This document shows, piece after piece, positions 30,817 to 40,865 of a DNA stretch of 64,000 bases. The first letter of the stretch is position 1. The number at the start of each line of letters is the position of its first letter. The stretch lies in NCBI GenBank assembly GCA_963662175.1, contig OY759214.1, forward strand, positions 16,120,001 to 16,184,000, written 5' to 3'. Under the pieces are notes generated by a model. It was not told the DNA's origin. It worked only from the letters and a program-made list of their open reading frames with translations, and did no database searches. The DNA comes from Aradus depressus (lineage: Eukaryota; Arthropoda; Insecta; Hemiptera; Aradidae). The translations under genes were made by a program, and so were the position numbers.

Positions 30817-33502
30817 TACTCTCACACTGGGTTCCTTGACAGTCCTTCTATGGAACGCCAATGGCATAATACAACATAAAAATGAGCTTGAAATAATTTT
30901 GAATCAAAAAAGAATTGACGTAGCCCTCATTTCGGAAACCCACCTGACAACTAAATCTAAATTTTTCATTCAAAATTACAAAGTGTATAGAGCCGACCAC
31001 CCAGACAACAGGAGCCACGGCGGTGCGGCTGTCATAATAAAACAATCCCTTAAACACTATGCACTACCATCACATACCACACCACACATACAAGCGGCAG
31101 CTATATCCTTACACACCAGACACAGGAAAATCTCACTCGTGGCCGTATATTGTCCCCCGAGGCACGCCATAAGGCCGGAAACATTCGTCCGGTTCTTTAG
31201 GGATCTGGGCGCATGTTTCCTCGCTGGGGGCGATTTCAACGCCAAACACCAGCGATGGGGTTCGCGCCTTTGCACCCCTAGGGGCAGAAGTCTGTATTCC
31301 TCTGTTAATCAGCTCTCATTAGACACTATTTCGACAAACTCACCGACTTACTGGCCAACCTCAAGACGCAAATTGCCGGACTTACTAGACTTCTTCATAC
31401 AGAAGGGGCTGCGAGGTGTGCCATACGATGTTAAATCTTGCTCTCATCTCTCCTCGGATCACTCACCAGTACATCTCACTCTTTGGGCGGAGATTGAGAT
31501 CGAATCAACGAGGCCAAGTCTAACGCCAGGAGTTATGGACTGGAACCTTTTCCAACAGCAATTGGAGACAACATTGTCCGTGCCATATTCACTGAAGACG
31601 GGAGAGGAAATAGAGGAGGCTGTGGAATTTCTTACCGTATCCATACAGCAGGCTGCCTGGCAAGCAGTCCTACCAACAAACACTGGTCCTCATCCGACTC
31701 TCCCCTCCTACCCTGCATACATCCGTGAGCTGATCGGAGAAAAGAGGAGAGCGAGAAAAAGATGGCAGACCTCGAGATTACCTTCAGACAGACGGACATA
31801 CAACAGACTAAGCAATGACCTGAAGACGCAAATCAGACTGATTAACAGGGAATACTACGACTCCTCCCTTTCCAATCTGAATGCGGAGGATGGCAGCCTA
31901 TGGAGGAGAACCCGTAGACTTCTCCGACACCAATCTCAGTCGATGCCAATGCGACAGAACGACGGATCCTGGGCCGTGACGGACGACGAGAAAGCCGATT
32001 TGTTTGCTGCGCATCTCTCATCTACTTTCAGACCTCATCACGATCTTTCAGACATCCCTCATGAATTACGTATTCACCATTTCTTAGACACACCCCTTCC
32101 TATCTCCCTCCCACCAAAAGCCTTCATACCCTCCGAAGTTCAGTACGAAATTAAAAATCTCCCCAGAAGGAAGTCCCCGGGCTATGACCTGATAACAGCG
32201 GAGATTCTCCAGCGGCTGCCTCGGAAAGCTGTTGTATTTCTGACAACTCTGTACAATTCCATACTTCGTACAACATACTTTCCCATTCAGTGGAAGTACT
32301 CTGTTATCACCATGATCCCAAAACCAAACAAACCTGAGCATGACCCTTCTTCCTTTCGACCTATCAGTCTTCTCTCTTTTCTTTCCAAGATCTTTGAAAA
32401 ACTTTTCTATAAACGCCTCATTTCTATCCTTTCACTTCATCTTCCCGATCACCAGTTTGGGTTTCGTTCTTTTCACTCCACCACCCACCAACCTCACAGA
32501 GTTGTCGACTACACAGCGTCTGCATTAGAGCGAAAACTCTATGCAGCCGGGGCATTCCTGGATATATCTCAGGCTTTTGATCGGGTCTGGCACGCGGGAC
32601 TTCTATATAAACTTAAACCCCTCCTACCCCATACATATTATCTTATTCTCCAGTCATACTTAACGGATAGGTATTTCGCCGTCCGTCAGGGCTCAGCTAT
32701 TTCCTCCTGCCACCCCATACTGGCCGGCGTGCCTCAGGGCTCAATATTAGCCCCCCTATTATACTCCATGTACACCTTCGACTTACCCACCGACCCTCTC
32801 ACATTAACAGCCACATACGCAGATGACACCGCCATTTTAGCCTCTCACACTGATCCTCACACCACTTCACTCAAACTACAGCAACACCTCAACAAAATTG
32901 AAGTTTGGAGTAAATCTTGGAAAATTAAATTTAACACCACAAAATGTCAACACATAACATTCGCTCTCCGCCGTGGTGACTGTCCCCCAGTATTCCTTGA
33001 AAACCAGCCATTACCCCATACCTCTTCCGTAAAATATTTAGGATTAACCCTCGATAGAAGGCTGACTTGGAACCCTCACACTCGGACGACACGACTCACA
33101 CTAGACCGGCGACTTAGACTATTGTACAGTATTTTGAATAGGCGTTCTAAATTATCTACTCGACAAAAATTAAATTGTTATACTTATCTTCTCCGACCTC
33201 TCTGGACCTATGGCTTACAAATATATGGTACAGCCAAGACTTCAAACATCAAAAGAATACAGATATTTCAATCCAAGACTCTCCGACTGATTACGCAATG
33301 CCCACCATACGTTAGCAACAAGACTTTACACCGCGACTTGAACATCACACCCATAGACACTAGCATTAAACATTTATACCAACGTTTCTACACCAAAATT
33401 TACTTACATACCAATCCGGAAGTTCGCAAAATCCTAAGTACTTTACCCCACAATCCCCCAAGAAGATTAAAGAGAGTTTGGCATAGAGATCTCCTGGTAT
33501 GA
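30806..33502 (+). CDS. Jockey ORF2: endonuclease and reverse transcriptase, 898 aa
   Basis: Complete and uninterrupted. Residues 13-220 form an apurinic-type endonuclease: WNANG at 16, SETH (Glu44), GGDFNAKH (Asp143, Asn145) and SSDHS (Asp218, His219). The reverse transcriptase spans about 440-720, with SFRPISLLS, FLDISQAFDR (Asp586), GVPQGSILAP at 641 and YADD at 671-674. The C-terminal region holds VKYLGLTLDRRLTWNPH. It nicks target DNA and copies the element RNA in place. The start ATG overlaps the end of ORF1 (ATGTCCGCTAA), which suggests translation by termination and reinitiation. All catalytic residues I can check are present. Confidence 0.96.
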   Translation: MSANTLTLGSLTVLLWNANGIIQHKNELEIILNQKRIDVALISETHLTTKSKFFIQNYKVYRADHPDNRSHGGAAVIIKQSLKHYALPSHTTPHIQAAAISLHTRHRKISLVAVYCPPRHAIRPETFVRFFRDLGACFLAGGDFNAKHQRWGSRLCTPRGRSLYSSVNQLSLDTISTNSPTYWPTSRRKLPDLLDFFIQKGLRGVPYDVKSCSHLSSDHSPVHLTLWAEIEIESTRPSLTPGVMDWNLFQQQLETTLSVPYSLKTGEEIEEAVEFLTVSIQQAAWQAVLPTNTGPHPTLPSYPAYIRELIGEKRRARKRWQTSRLPSDRRTYNRLSNDLKTQIRLINREYYDSSLSNLNAEDGSLWRRTRRLLRHQSQSMPMRQNDGSWAVTDDEKADLFAAHLSSTFRPHHDLSDIPHELRIHHFLDTPLPISLPPKAFIPSEVQYEIKNLPRRKSPGYDLITAEILQRLPRKAVVFLTTLYNSILRTTYFPIQWKYSVITMIPKPNKPEHDPSSFRPISLLSFLSKIFEKLFYKRLISILSLHLPDHQFGFRSFHSTTHQPHRVVDYTASALERKLYAAGAFLDISQAFDRVWHAGLLYKLKPLLPHTYYLILQSYLTDRYFAVRQGSAISSCHPILAGVPQGSILAPLLYSMYTFDLPTDPLTLTATYADDTAILASHTDPHTTSLKLQQHLNKIEVWSKSWKIKFNTTKCQHITFALRRGDCPPVFLENQPLPHTSSVKYLGLTLDRRLTWNPHTRTTRLTLDRRLRLLYSILNRRSKLSTRQKLNCYTYLLRPLWTYGLQIYGTAKTSNIKRIQIFQSKTLRLITQCPPYVSNKTLHRDLNITPIDTSIKHLYQRFYTKIYLHTNPEVRKILSTLPHNPPRRLKRVWHRDLLV

Positions 33503-33698
33503 AGTGATGTCATGAGGGTTCACCGCTGGGTGTTTTTCCTCTCTCAAGCCTCTCATGTCATATTTATTTTTATTATTTTATTTTATTTTTATTATTTTTG
33601 TATAGTACCTACCTGTCAGCCCAGCCGCTGGTTGTGCATTTTTTTTGCATAGTTGTGGCTTTAAATAAATAAATACAAAAAAAAAAAAAAAAAAAAAA

Positions 33699-33710
33699 GA
33701 CTTTCTGGAG
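33699..33710. repeat. 3' target-site duplication of the full-length Jockey
   Basis: GACTTTCTGGAG directly after the A tail, identical to 29261-29272. Confidence 0.95.
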
Positions 33711-33847
33711 TCACATGAAGTCAACATGACCCTGCACTTAAAAGTAATACTAATCCTGTAGTGAGTTCCCCTTTAGGGCCGACATCTTACTCTTTAGTCT
33801 TTGCTCCAAAACCTATTTATTTCTTCTACTGACACTCATGTGTTCAT

Positions 33848-34065
33848 ACGCAATCTACCGATGACGACCGATGGGCAACCGTGCCTTGGATCAGTTTAGT
33901 GAGGTCACCGTTGAAGGTGACCTAAGAAGGAGACACTCAGTGAATTACGACGTCATTATTGGTTGGGGAGATGTGACGTCCAAGAAACTAATTCAATGAC
34001 CGAACCCAGCACAGCCCCTCCACTACGGAACCTTACCCTTATCCTCCATTCACTTCGGAGAGAGA
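33848..34065 (+). repeat. CRE/CCAAT-containing segment, copy 2
   Basis: Counterpart of 28788-28990 in the same orientation. The best-conserved part (33915-34000) includes GACACTCAGTGAATTACGAC, GTCATTATTGGTTGGGG and TGTGACGTCC. The CRE-like TGACGTC and both CCAAT-type motifs are kept, while the flanks have drifted more. Confidence 0.55.
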
Positions 34066-34784
34066 AAAAAACATTTGCTGGAGCCCTCCCGAAATGTTGT
34101 TCGCCTACTTAGGACAGTATTTTATCGGTGTGGTGCCAGTACTGGTTCCGGCCTTTCAGACACAATGCTCTCTGTGTATTTCTATGGAGGAGCGTCTACC
34201 AGGAGCCACAACGCCAGTATAATCTACAGCAGCAGTTCGGCTGTTCAGCTCGGCAAAAACATTAAATTGAACTGTCCTGGACCTCTACCCCACAGCTTCA
34301 GTTTTCCGGTCAATTTATCATGTGTATTGTATTGTACAAGTGTCCAACTGAGTCTTATGAAAAGCGATTCATCTTGGCATTGCAAAATTGTGGCATTATT
34401 TATGACAACAGTCATAATAATTATTAAGTTAAAAGCAGAAGGGAGAGCGCCTATACAGATAATGCCGCACCCGTGTAGAAATTAGGCAATTTATTAATAC
34501 TATTGCCCAATTAATTAATTTACAATATAAAACCGATTTATTATATATGTTAACAATATTTGTATAGCTCAGACTACATAATTTAAATGGAAGTTTATCA
34601 GTACAAGATAAATACGTAAATTCTATTATTGATAAATAAAAATAATAAATAGCAGATTCAATTCGTTAATAATTTATTGGACATTAATGTAATGCAGTAA
34701 ATAACTAATTTTTGAATTTTTGAAAATCGATTTATTGAGCAGGGGTAAGCGAATTGAGCAATTAGGTGGGATGAGGACGCGGAA
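34066..34784. other. No gene recognised
   Basis: A 136-codon plus frame (34075-34485) is open with Ser/Leu-rich content but no recognised family. The rest is AT-rich. Confidence 0.35.
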
Positions 34785-34996
34785 AAAACCTTGAGCACGC
34801 CGTCTTTCGGATGGGACGTTAAGCGATGGTCCCGAACCTGTACGATGTCAGATAGTCGTTAAAGAGCTTTAATTAACTTGGGATGGCACAAATTTGGTTA
34901 CCCACAGTAGCTTATCAGCTCATTATCACCAGAGCGAGGAAAGAGCGCTCTGCTAGTAGCCGATATGACCTCGCAGCCCGGGCACGTAACTAACTT
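34785..34996 (+). mobile_element. SINE-1 copy lacking the tRNA head
   Basis: Plus-strand body from GAGCACGCCGTCTTTCGGAT through GGACGTTAAGCGATGGTCCC to CGATATGACCTCGCAGCCCG and an AACTAACTT tail. Several small deletions are present. Confidence 0.75.
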
Positions 34997-35164
34997 GGTG
35001 GGATGACCTGGCCTTATATCTGAAGCTATACTGCTTTAGTGAGCGTACTACTAACGGAAGCGGCCCTGTACTACATCGATACTACGGTGGGCGTGGAGTT
35101 TAAAACTGTTCATTGTGTTGTGTTCATTGTCAACATTTATTTGAATTGATCCACATGTTTTACT

Positions 35165-35660
35165 TCTCCAACTATACCTATAGGAGAAGTTAATTAATCG
35201 GTCATATGTTAGTTAGTTATTATGATTCATGCCCGGGCTTTAACTACGAGGTCATATCGCCTACTACCAGAGCGTTCTTTCGTCACTCTGGTGGACATGA
35301 ACCCGACTCTACTATGGAAGTTCTAAATTTTGCCTATCCCAAATTTTTATTCACCTAGGGCAGGGGTCTTTAATGAGATCTGACATCGTACAGGCTCGGG
35401 ACCATCGCTTAACGTCCCATCTGAAGGACGGAGTGCTTAAGTTTATTTTACCTCTCAGATAAAATAAACTAAGGGCCTCGGCCGGGTTTCGAACTCACGA
35501 CCTTGAGCTCAGAAAGCAAGCACGCATACCACTGAGCTACCGGCGCCCTCGGTCATATGTTGAGCTTTACAATACCCATAGATTATAGAGGGCTCAACAT
35601 AAAAACTCTAATAACTCCTGTTGTACTGAATGTATCGACACAAAATTTAATTTTCTTTTT
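35165..35660 (+). repeat. Repeat A fragment split by a SINE-1
   Basis: 35165-35210 (CTTCTCCAACTATACCTATA, GGAGAAGTTAATTAATCGGT) and 35549-35660 (to AATGTATCGACACAAAATTT) belong to one copy, separated by the SINE at 35211-35548. Confidence 0.7.
35211..35548 (-). mobile_element. Full-length SINE-1 with 13-bp target duplication
   Basis: Flanked by TCGGTCATATGTT at 35198-35210 and 35549-35561. On its own strand it starts GGGCGCCGGTAGCTCAGTGG, has an A box (TAGCTCAGTGG) and a B box close to GGTTCGAAACC, and ends CATAATAACTAACT. This defines the 338-bp unit with the AACTAACT-type tail. Transcription would be by RNA polymerase III, and mobilisation by a LINE enzyme. Confidence 0.95.
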
Positions 35661-36194
35661 CTACCAAATTTATGTTAAATTTGGACCAGATTGGTTTTAG
35701 AGGGGAAAACCTTATTTTTTAATAGCTAAACGTTTCATTTCCTTTCGCTGGAAGAAATTTAGGAAGTATTTGAAGAATCTGCCTTCTTACTCTGCCATAA
35801 CACCACGCTCGCTATAAGTAATATTAACGTTATAACATTTTCTTAGGTTATGATCCCCTGACGCCCCCACCTTCCTTCTCCTGCCCCCTAGCGATCTCCA
35901 TTAAAAATATCTGTCGCCACTCTAGCAAATTTCCTCTTGTCCCTTGCACCTTCAGGAGCTTGTTATTAGATTTTTAATGGGCAGACATTTAGGGGGAAGG
36001 AAGCTGTGGAGCAATCAGGACTCTAAAGATGAGTTCAAATTTACATCTTCCTCTTCCAGAGATATTTTTTCCTTCACCTTTTCGCCCCCTCATCTCTCTC
36101 TCTCTCTCTCTTGCTCCTGGACTGAAAATTGGAATCATTCCATTTCAAGTGAGTGATAGTAAACATTTCAGAAAAAAAAAAAAATGGAAGAAAA
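35661..36194. other. No gene recognised
   Basis: Mixed sequence with a CT microsatellite at about 36091-36110. Two overlapping plus frames are open through it but reflect the simple repeat. Confidence 0.35.
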
Positions 36195-36320
36195 AAATTG
36201 TCAGAGAATCACCGGCAATGTTCGTCCTCAACACAAATTAATTAAGCTTTTGCTCTCTGACTAAAAATCAATAGATGACATCATAGGAGAGTTTTTGCAT
36301 TAAGCCTCCTGCCTTGAACC
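36195..36320 (-). repeat. Repeat A fragment
   Basis: GAGAATCACCGGCAATGTTC joined, after a deletion, to CTAAAAATCAATAGATGACA and AAGCCTCCTGCC, internal parts of repeat A on the minus strand. Confidence 0.55.
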
Positions 36321-36347
36321 TTGAATTTGAATTTAAATAAAAAATTC

Positions 36348-36861
36348 CATGTGCCCAACTCTACTGCGGAAGTCCTAAATTTTGCCTACCTAGGTTCATC
36401 TTTATTCATCTAGGTCAATGGCGTAGCTAGCATTATTCACTGGGGGGGGGGGGGGGGGGGGGGGCAGCCGGACAACACGACCGAGATAATAAAACATTAC
36501 CTGCCCCAAATATGATGATTTAAAAAATAAAATATTTTTAAAAACACCATAGATACTTCATTTATGTAATTATTAAATGGTAATGATTGGCAACTACTGG
36601 TAAATTATTGCAAAAAGGCTTAAGATTTCAAAAATTATGAATTAAATAAATAAAGAAATAGGAACAAAGATATATATATTATTTTATTTTTATTTGTATT
36701 TTAGAAAAAAAAATTTGTTTATTGATTATAAGTTTATAGGATAATATTATGTAAATCTAGACTCCTCAAGACGGCTTAGGCCATTGAGTTTGTCTTCATA
36801 AAAGATCTAATTATTGTATATATGTTTTGAATGTAATTTTCTATTATGTTAATAAAGACTT

Positions 36862-36905
<44 letters not shown>

Positions 36906-37470
36906 ATAAAACAATAGTTTATTACATTTCACAATCATATTTTTAGTATAAGTTTCATATATTAGTATGTTATAACAAAATAATCAACACAAATTTAAAT
37001 CAACAATTAAAATTTTCATCAGTCTAGAGTTCATGCGGAGTGTTTGGCAGAAATTTTAAAATTGCCGCACGACGATGCGTTCATTAACTCTCTTACTTCG
37101 TCGATTGGGAGTATTTGTTGGAGTCCAATCTTTAAGAAAGAGTAATATGATTCCAAATAACTTTTGTAATGTTTGTCTGTGGTGGAGTTGTCATTGTATA
37201 TTATAATTTTTTTAAATTAGTTACATTAGATCACACTTTTCTGGGTGCGTGCCCACCCCTGCTCCCTCCTAGCTACGCACAGGATCTAGGGTAGGGTTCT
37301 TTAGCGAGTGTCCGATAACGCACAGGTTCGGGACCATCGCTTAACGTCCCATCTAAAGGAAAGCGTGCTCAAGGCTTTTTCACCTCTCAAATAAAGAACT
37401 TGAGGGTTTTGAACCCGCAATCTAGAGTTCAGTAGGCTAGCATGCTACTTCTGAGCTACCGGTGCCCTAA
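36348..37470 (-). mobile_element. SINE-1 copy split by an hAT-type element
   Basis: The SINE-1 body runs 36348-36415 and resumes at 37284-37470, ending with GAGCTACCGGTGCCCT. Between them sits the 868-bp element at 36416-37283, at the same SINE position as in the copy at 50194-50778. Confidence 0.8.
36416..37283. mobile_element. hAT-type element (hAT-4) inside a SINE-1
   Basis: Imperfect inverted ends around GGCGTAGCTAG and CTAGCTACGC, flanked by ATCTAGGT (36408-36415) and ATCTAGGG (37284-37291). It contains a 23-base G run (36442-36464), an AATAAAGACTTT tail followed by an ACT microsatellite (about 36855-36905), and sequence shared with 50340-50680. No transposase. Confidence 0.75.
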
Positions 37471-37777
37471 TTCATCAATGTTGGTAGAACTGGGGCTTAC
37501 CGTTCCTCCTTGAGGTTTTTCAAGCACTTGAGGTTTCCAGAATTTGATAGCCCGGTAAAGGTTTCCAGATCCAATCTTTTATTCACGAGTGAACTGACCA
37601 TAGACGAAGGCTTCGTTGTACTTTTGTAGTTTGACTGAGAACAAGCTCGTGAGAGGTTACACATGAATGGGTGAAATTTGTATGTGTTTTGTGGTCTATA
37701 GGATTATAGCCATTCATCCAAATCCAGCGGCAACTTTACATGGCTACAGTTTGAAGCAAGAAATGTTTGAATAATAA
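37471..37777. other. No gene recognised
   Basis: Unique-looking sequence of mixed composition with no open frame of note. Confidence 0.4.
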
Positions 37778-38975
37778 GTCGTCGGTGAATCACCGGCAAT
37801 GTACTTCCCCATAACGAATTAATCAACTAAATTTTCGCTCTTCCTTCAGAACCAATCGATCGTTTACGCTAATATTCAACAGCTGACTTACATAGGGGCT
37901 CCTAAATATTCATATTCTTTGTATCGATAAATTCATTACATCGGCAGTCATTAGATATTTTCAGTTGAGCCTCTCCCCAAATCACTCGATAGAGGTGTTG
38001 TCCTTATCGGGGTTCGGTCATACATACAAAAGTTTGTGTTGATACGTTAATTCTATCGGCAGTTATTAGAGTTTTTATGTTAAGCCTCCGCCCTGATCTT
38101 CCCCTTTTGACGTGAAAACGTCTATTCGCTCGTTAAGCACAGTGATAGCCGGTCAAACTTTCTTGTGTTACGAAATACCGTCAGATTTCAATCGATAATA
38201 ACTACGAGACTAATAATGCGATAACAACGGTTGAGGTCACAATGGATAGAGCATGTATATACGTGTTTGTTGTGCAGTGTTTGTTTTGCCTGTGACGTTA
38301 TTGGGCTAGTGTGGGCGCCGGTGGATGATTGTTGCGAATTGGCGTTGTGTAAAATTAGAAATTAGTGTAGCGTGATAATGCGTTTAGATAGGACGTTGAT
38401 TCGGGTGTCATTGTAAAGAGCTTCAGGAGCTCTACTCAAAGAAAAACAATAAAAATATTCGCCGAAATATATGTAAAAATCGGCATTAAATTGAATATTC
38501 CAAAAAAATTAAAGACGTAGTCTCATATGAATCGTAAATATGCGCGGAATTATAGAAAACGCAAATCAGAGGAAAGCTCGCATCAAAAGGAATTTAAAAA
38601 ACCTAAAAAGTCTAGTGCCAAGCAAATGCAAGAGCTACGGCAGCATCGAAAAGAAAATGAAAAATTATTTTATCCCGTCGTTTTCACGGAAAGTCTACAG
38701 CGTGGACCTTGACTACGCCTTAATGTTTTTTTCTTTAGTCGATTTGGCTGAAAAACATGTCCTTGACAGAGGGTCCCGGATTCACATATACATTTTCGTG
38801 TCGATATATTCATTATATCGGGAGTTATCATGTTCACAAACACACAGACATTTTTGTTTTTCATATTTGTAATCTAGAGGTCAAAAACATGAAATTCCGT
38901 TGAAAACAGCATCGAGTTTTTGACCGATTACATAACTTCCCGTATACTTTGTATATCTAGGGAAGGAATATATTT
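37778..38975 (-). repeat. Repeat A, near-complete copy split by element X
   Basis: Begins with GTCGGTGAATCACCGGCAAT and ends with TTACATAACTTCCCGTATAC plus CTAGGGAAGG. The stretch 38108-38728 is element X; outside it the repeat reads continuously. Confidence 0.75.
38108..38728 (+). mobile_element. Element X, about 600 bp, copy 2
   Basis: Same unit as 12893-13482 (minus strand there). Contains GCACAGTGATAGCCGG, ATCAACGTCC-type sequence and a 61-codon frame MNRKYARNYRKRKSEESS... with two Lys/Arg clusters. Read in the copy's orientation, both share the upstream AAAAATATTCGCCGAAATAT-like block. It sits inside repeat A with unresolved target duplication. Confidence 0.65.
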
Positions 38976-39324
38976 TTTTTATTTTTTTGCCTGGGTACTC
39001 TCTACAAATGAGTTGGAGGGAATTCAGGGCCTCAGGTAATTATCTGACCCTGGCGCGATATTTCAGCTTGAAGATCCAATTTGCCCGGACGCTCAATGTA
39101 AACTTAACTCAGCCATTAAAAGGAGAGTCGTCTTAAGTGAATTAGGGGATGTACGTGAGAACTTATCTCAGGTAGAAATACCTTAATCCTCCTAAAGAAA
39201 TCTGGTGCAATAAAAGTTTCAATTCAATCAAACCGAATTATTATTGGATAGTGAGATTTTTGAGGCTAGTAAATTTCTCGATTTATTTTGAGGTGTTAAT
39301 ATTTTCAATATCACAAGTAGAATA
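38976..39324. other. No gene recognised
   Basis: Spacer with no recognised repeat or coding sequence. Confidence 0.35.
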
Positions 39325-39400
39325 CGATGATTACACGCTATCCCAACACGATTGCGGGTTCGAATCCTCTCTGGGGGAGAGAGAGTTTTATTTGATAGTT
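39325..39400 (+). mobile_element. SINE-2 fragment
   Basis: Holds ATTGCGGGTTCGAATCC (B box) followed by GGGAGAGAGAGTTTTATTTG, matching the head-body junction of SINE-2. Tail and most of the head are missing. Confidence 0.5.
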
Positions 39401-39734
39401 GTTGTGTAATTAACCATTAACAACGTTATAGAGGCTAATTTACATCGTACATGACTATGGTATTTGAGTTGAGCCCCCTCTGATCCCCCCCCCCCCCCCC
39501 CCCCCCCCCACTGGCATTTGGTTGATTCAATTTCAAGTTCCTAGCTGCAATCGTTTTACCCTTCCTCTGCTCATAACTTTCCAATGACATGTACACAGAC
39601 CATACACTCAGTGACATCATCGCAAAAATGGTCAAAAAGTGTTCAGGGAACCAACAGAGATTATAATTTAAAATCTTCGATATTTTTGTGTTTCCCTTCC
39701 TGAGTTTTAATAACCGATCACAACTTTAAAATTT
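39401..39734. other. Spacer with a 25-base C run
   Basis: 39443-39484 resembles repeat A (GTTGAGCCCCCTCTGATC). The C run at 39485-39509 is followed by CACTGGC, as at an hAT-type end, but no matching left end was found. No gene. Confidence 0.4.
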
Positions 39735-40120
39735 AAAACCTTTAATTTTTAAGATAATCCATCTAACATGAAGCGCATCCAGTCCTTCCAATCCAAAGTG
39801 CTAAGAACAATAATTGTCGATGCACCCTTCTATGTGTCCAACCTTACCCTCCATAATGACCTTAAAAACCCCTATGTTATTGACCTCATCAAATCCCGCT
39901 TCTCCAAATTCCACTCTAACCTTCCTCCCATGTCAATCCAGTTGCTCGACTCTTGTCATCACATTTCCATCCAGATAATCCCCCCCGAAGACTGAGGCGG
40001 CGCTGGCCGAGAGACCTGCTACTGTAGTCTAGCAACAATATTTTGGGAGTGCCGGTGATGACCAGCTTCTCCCCTCAAAGTAATAATATGTACCTAGGTA
40101 TACAATTAAAGTTTTTTAAC
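39735..40120 (+). mobile_element. Jockey-clade 3' fragment (family E)
   Basis: The frame MKRIQSFQSKVLRTIIVDAP...YVSNLTLHNDL is the conserved region after the polymerase domain in Jockey RTs. A later frame change gives PRRLRRRW-RDLL before a stop. The UTR (CTCCCCTCAAAGTAATAATA) differs from families A-D. 5'-truncated. Confidence 0.75.
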
Positions 40121-40574
40121 AATTTTGAAAATAGAAAGTTTAAGTTTCTGATATAATTCTTTAAAACAGTAAAACCTATTTAGAAAGTTAATTATAGATA
40201 CATGATTTCTATCTATTAGTTAACTTAAATCTACTAATTTAAAAATTGTTCAATCTTTGGAATAATGATAAAAATTACAATTATTATACAAATAATTATT
40301 AGGAATATTAAAACAAATACATACATTAAAACATATAAAAGTAGAGGGTAGCTAAAGTAAAGCACTCTTGAAAGAAAGGAAGTATAATAAAACAGGTAGA
40401 TACTCTTCATGTAAGTTAAAGTAGAATAGAAATATAAAGGAATAATATTTCAAGAGGATATAATATATGTAAGGAGGATAACGAGGTAAGTATCTCAAGT
40501 CTTCGAATGGACAACAGTTATTATAAAATAAATAATATTTGTTAGTTATTTTAAAATATATAACGCTGCTAGGC
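40121..40574. other. AT-rich; no gene recognised
   Basis: A 139-codon minus frame (40352-40771) spans this and the following repeat; its content is low-complexity and tracks the repeat, so it is not called as a gene. Confidence 0.4.
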
Positions 40575-40865
40575 TTTTTTCTGCTGACAATCAATACGTG
40601 TCGTCGGTTACATATATGAAATTTCTTGTCGACAAATTCATTCTCTCTGGACCTGCATGACAGAGGATTTTTTATTTGCTCAGCTATACGAAGTATAGGG
40701 GAAGTTATGTAATCGGTCAAAAATTCGATGCAGAGTTTCAACGGAATTTTATGTTTTCCTCTAGATTTCAAATATGAAAAAAAAAAAAAAATGCTTTCTG
40801 TCTATGTGTACCCAGAACCCTCTAACGACAACACATATAGGACTTTCAGCCGATTCGGTGAAATG
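40575..40865. repeat. Two repeat A fragments in opposite orientation
   Basis: 40575-40660 is minus (CAATACGTGTCGTCGG, TTTCTTGTCGACAAATTCAT), and 40678-40865 is plus, with the best-preserved hairpin CTATACGAAGTATAG and AATCGGTCAAAAATTCGATG. Confidence 0.65.

Larger units (their letters stand above)
29273..33698 (+). mobile_element. Full-length Jockey-type non-LTR retrotransposon (family A), 4426 bp
   Basis: Bounded by perfect 12-bp duplications, with a 251-bp 5' UTR, ORF1, ORF2, a 3' UTR of about 196 bp containing AATAAA-type signals, and a poly(A) tail of about 22 bases. ORF2 is intact and ORF1 has a single internal stop. Being full length rather than 5'-truncated and having an exact duplication indicates a recent insertion. 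It inserted between the two CRE/CCAAT-rich segments. Assignment to the Jockey clade rests on gene order, the CCHC gag and the EN-RT sequence motifs. Confidence 0.95.

Noticed and set aside
32084..32341. Minus-strand frames opposite Jockey ORF2
   Set aside because: They lie wholly within a confirmed reverse-transcriptase gene on the other strand and show no independent signature.
35521..35548. tRNA gene candidates in SINE heads (also 8560, 52494, 58912, 63100)
   Set aside because: A and B boxes are present but the cloverleaf cannot be completed and the sequence continues into a shared SINE body and tail.
40352..40771. 139-codon minus-strand frame
   Set aside because: It overlaps two oppositely oriented repeat A fragments and has no constant frame in other copies of the repeat.
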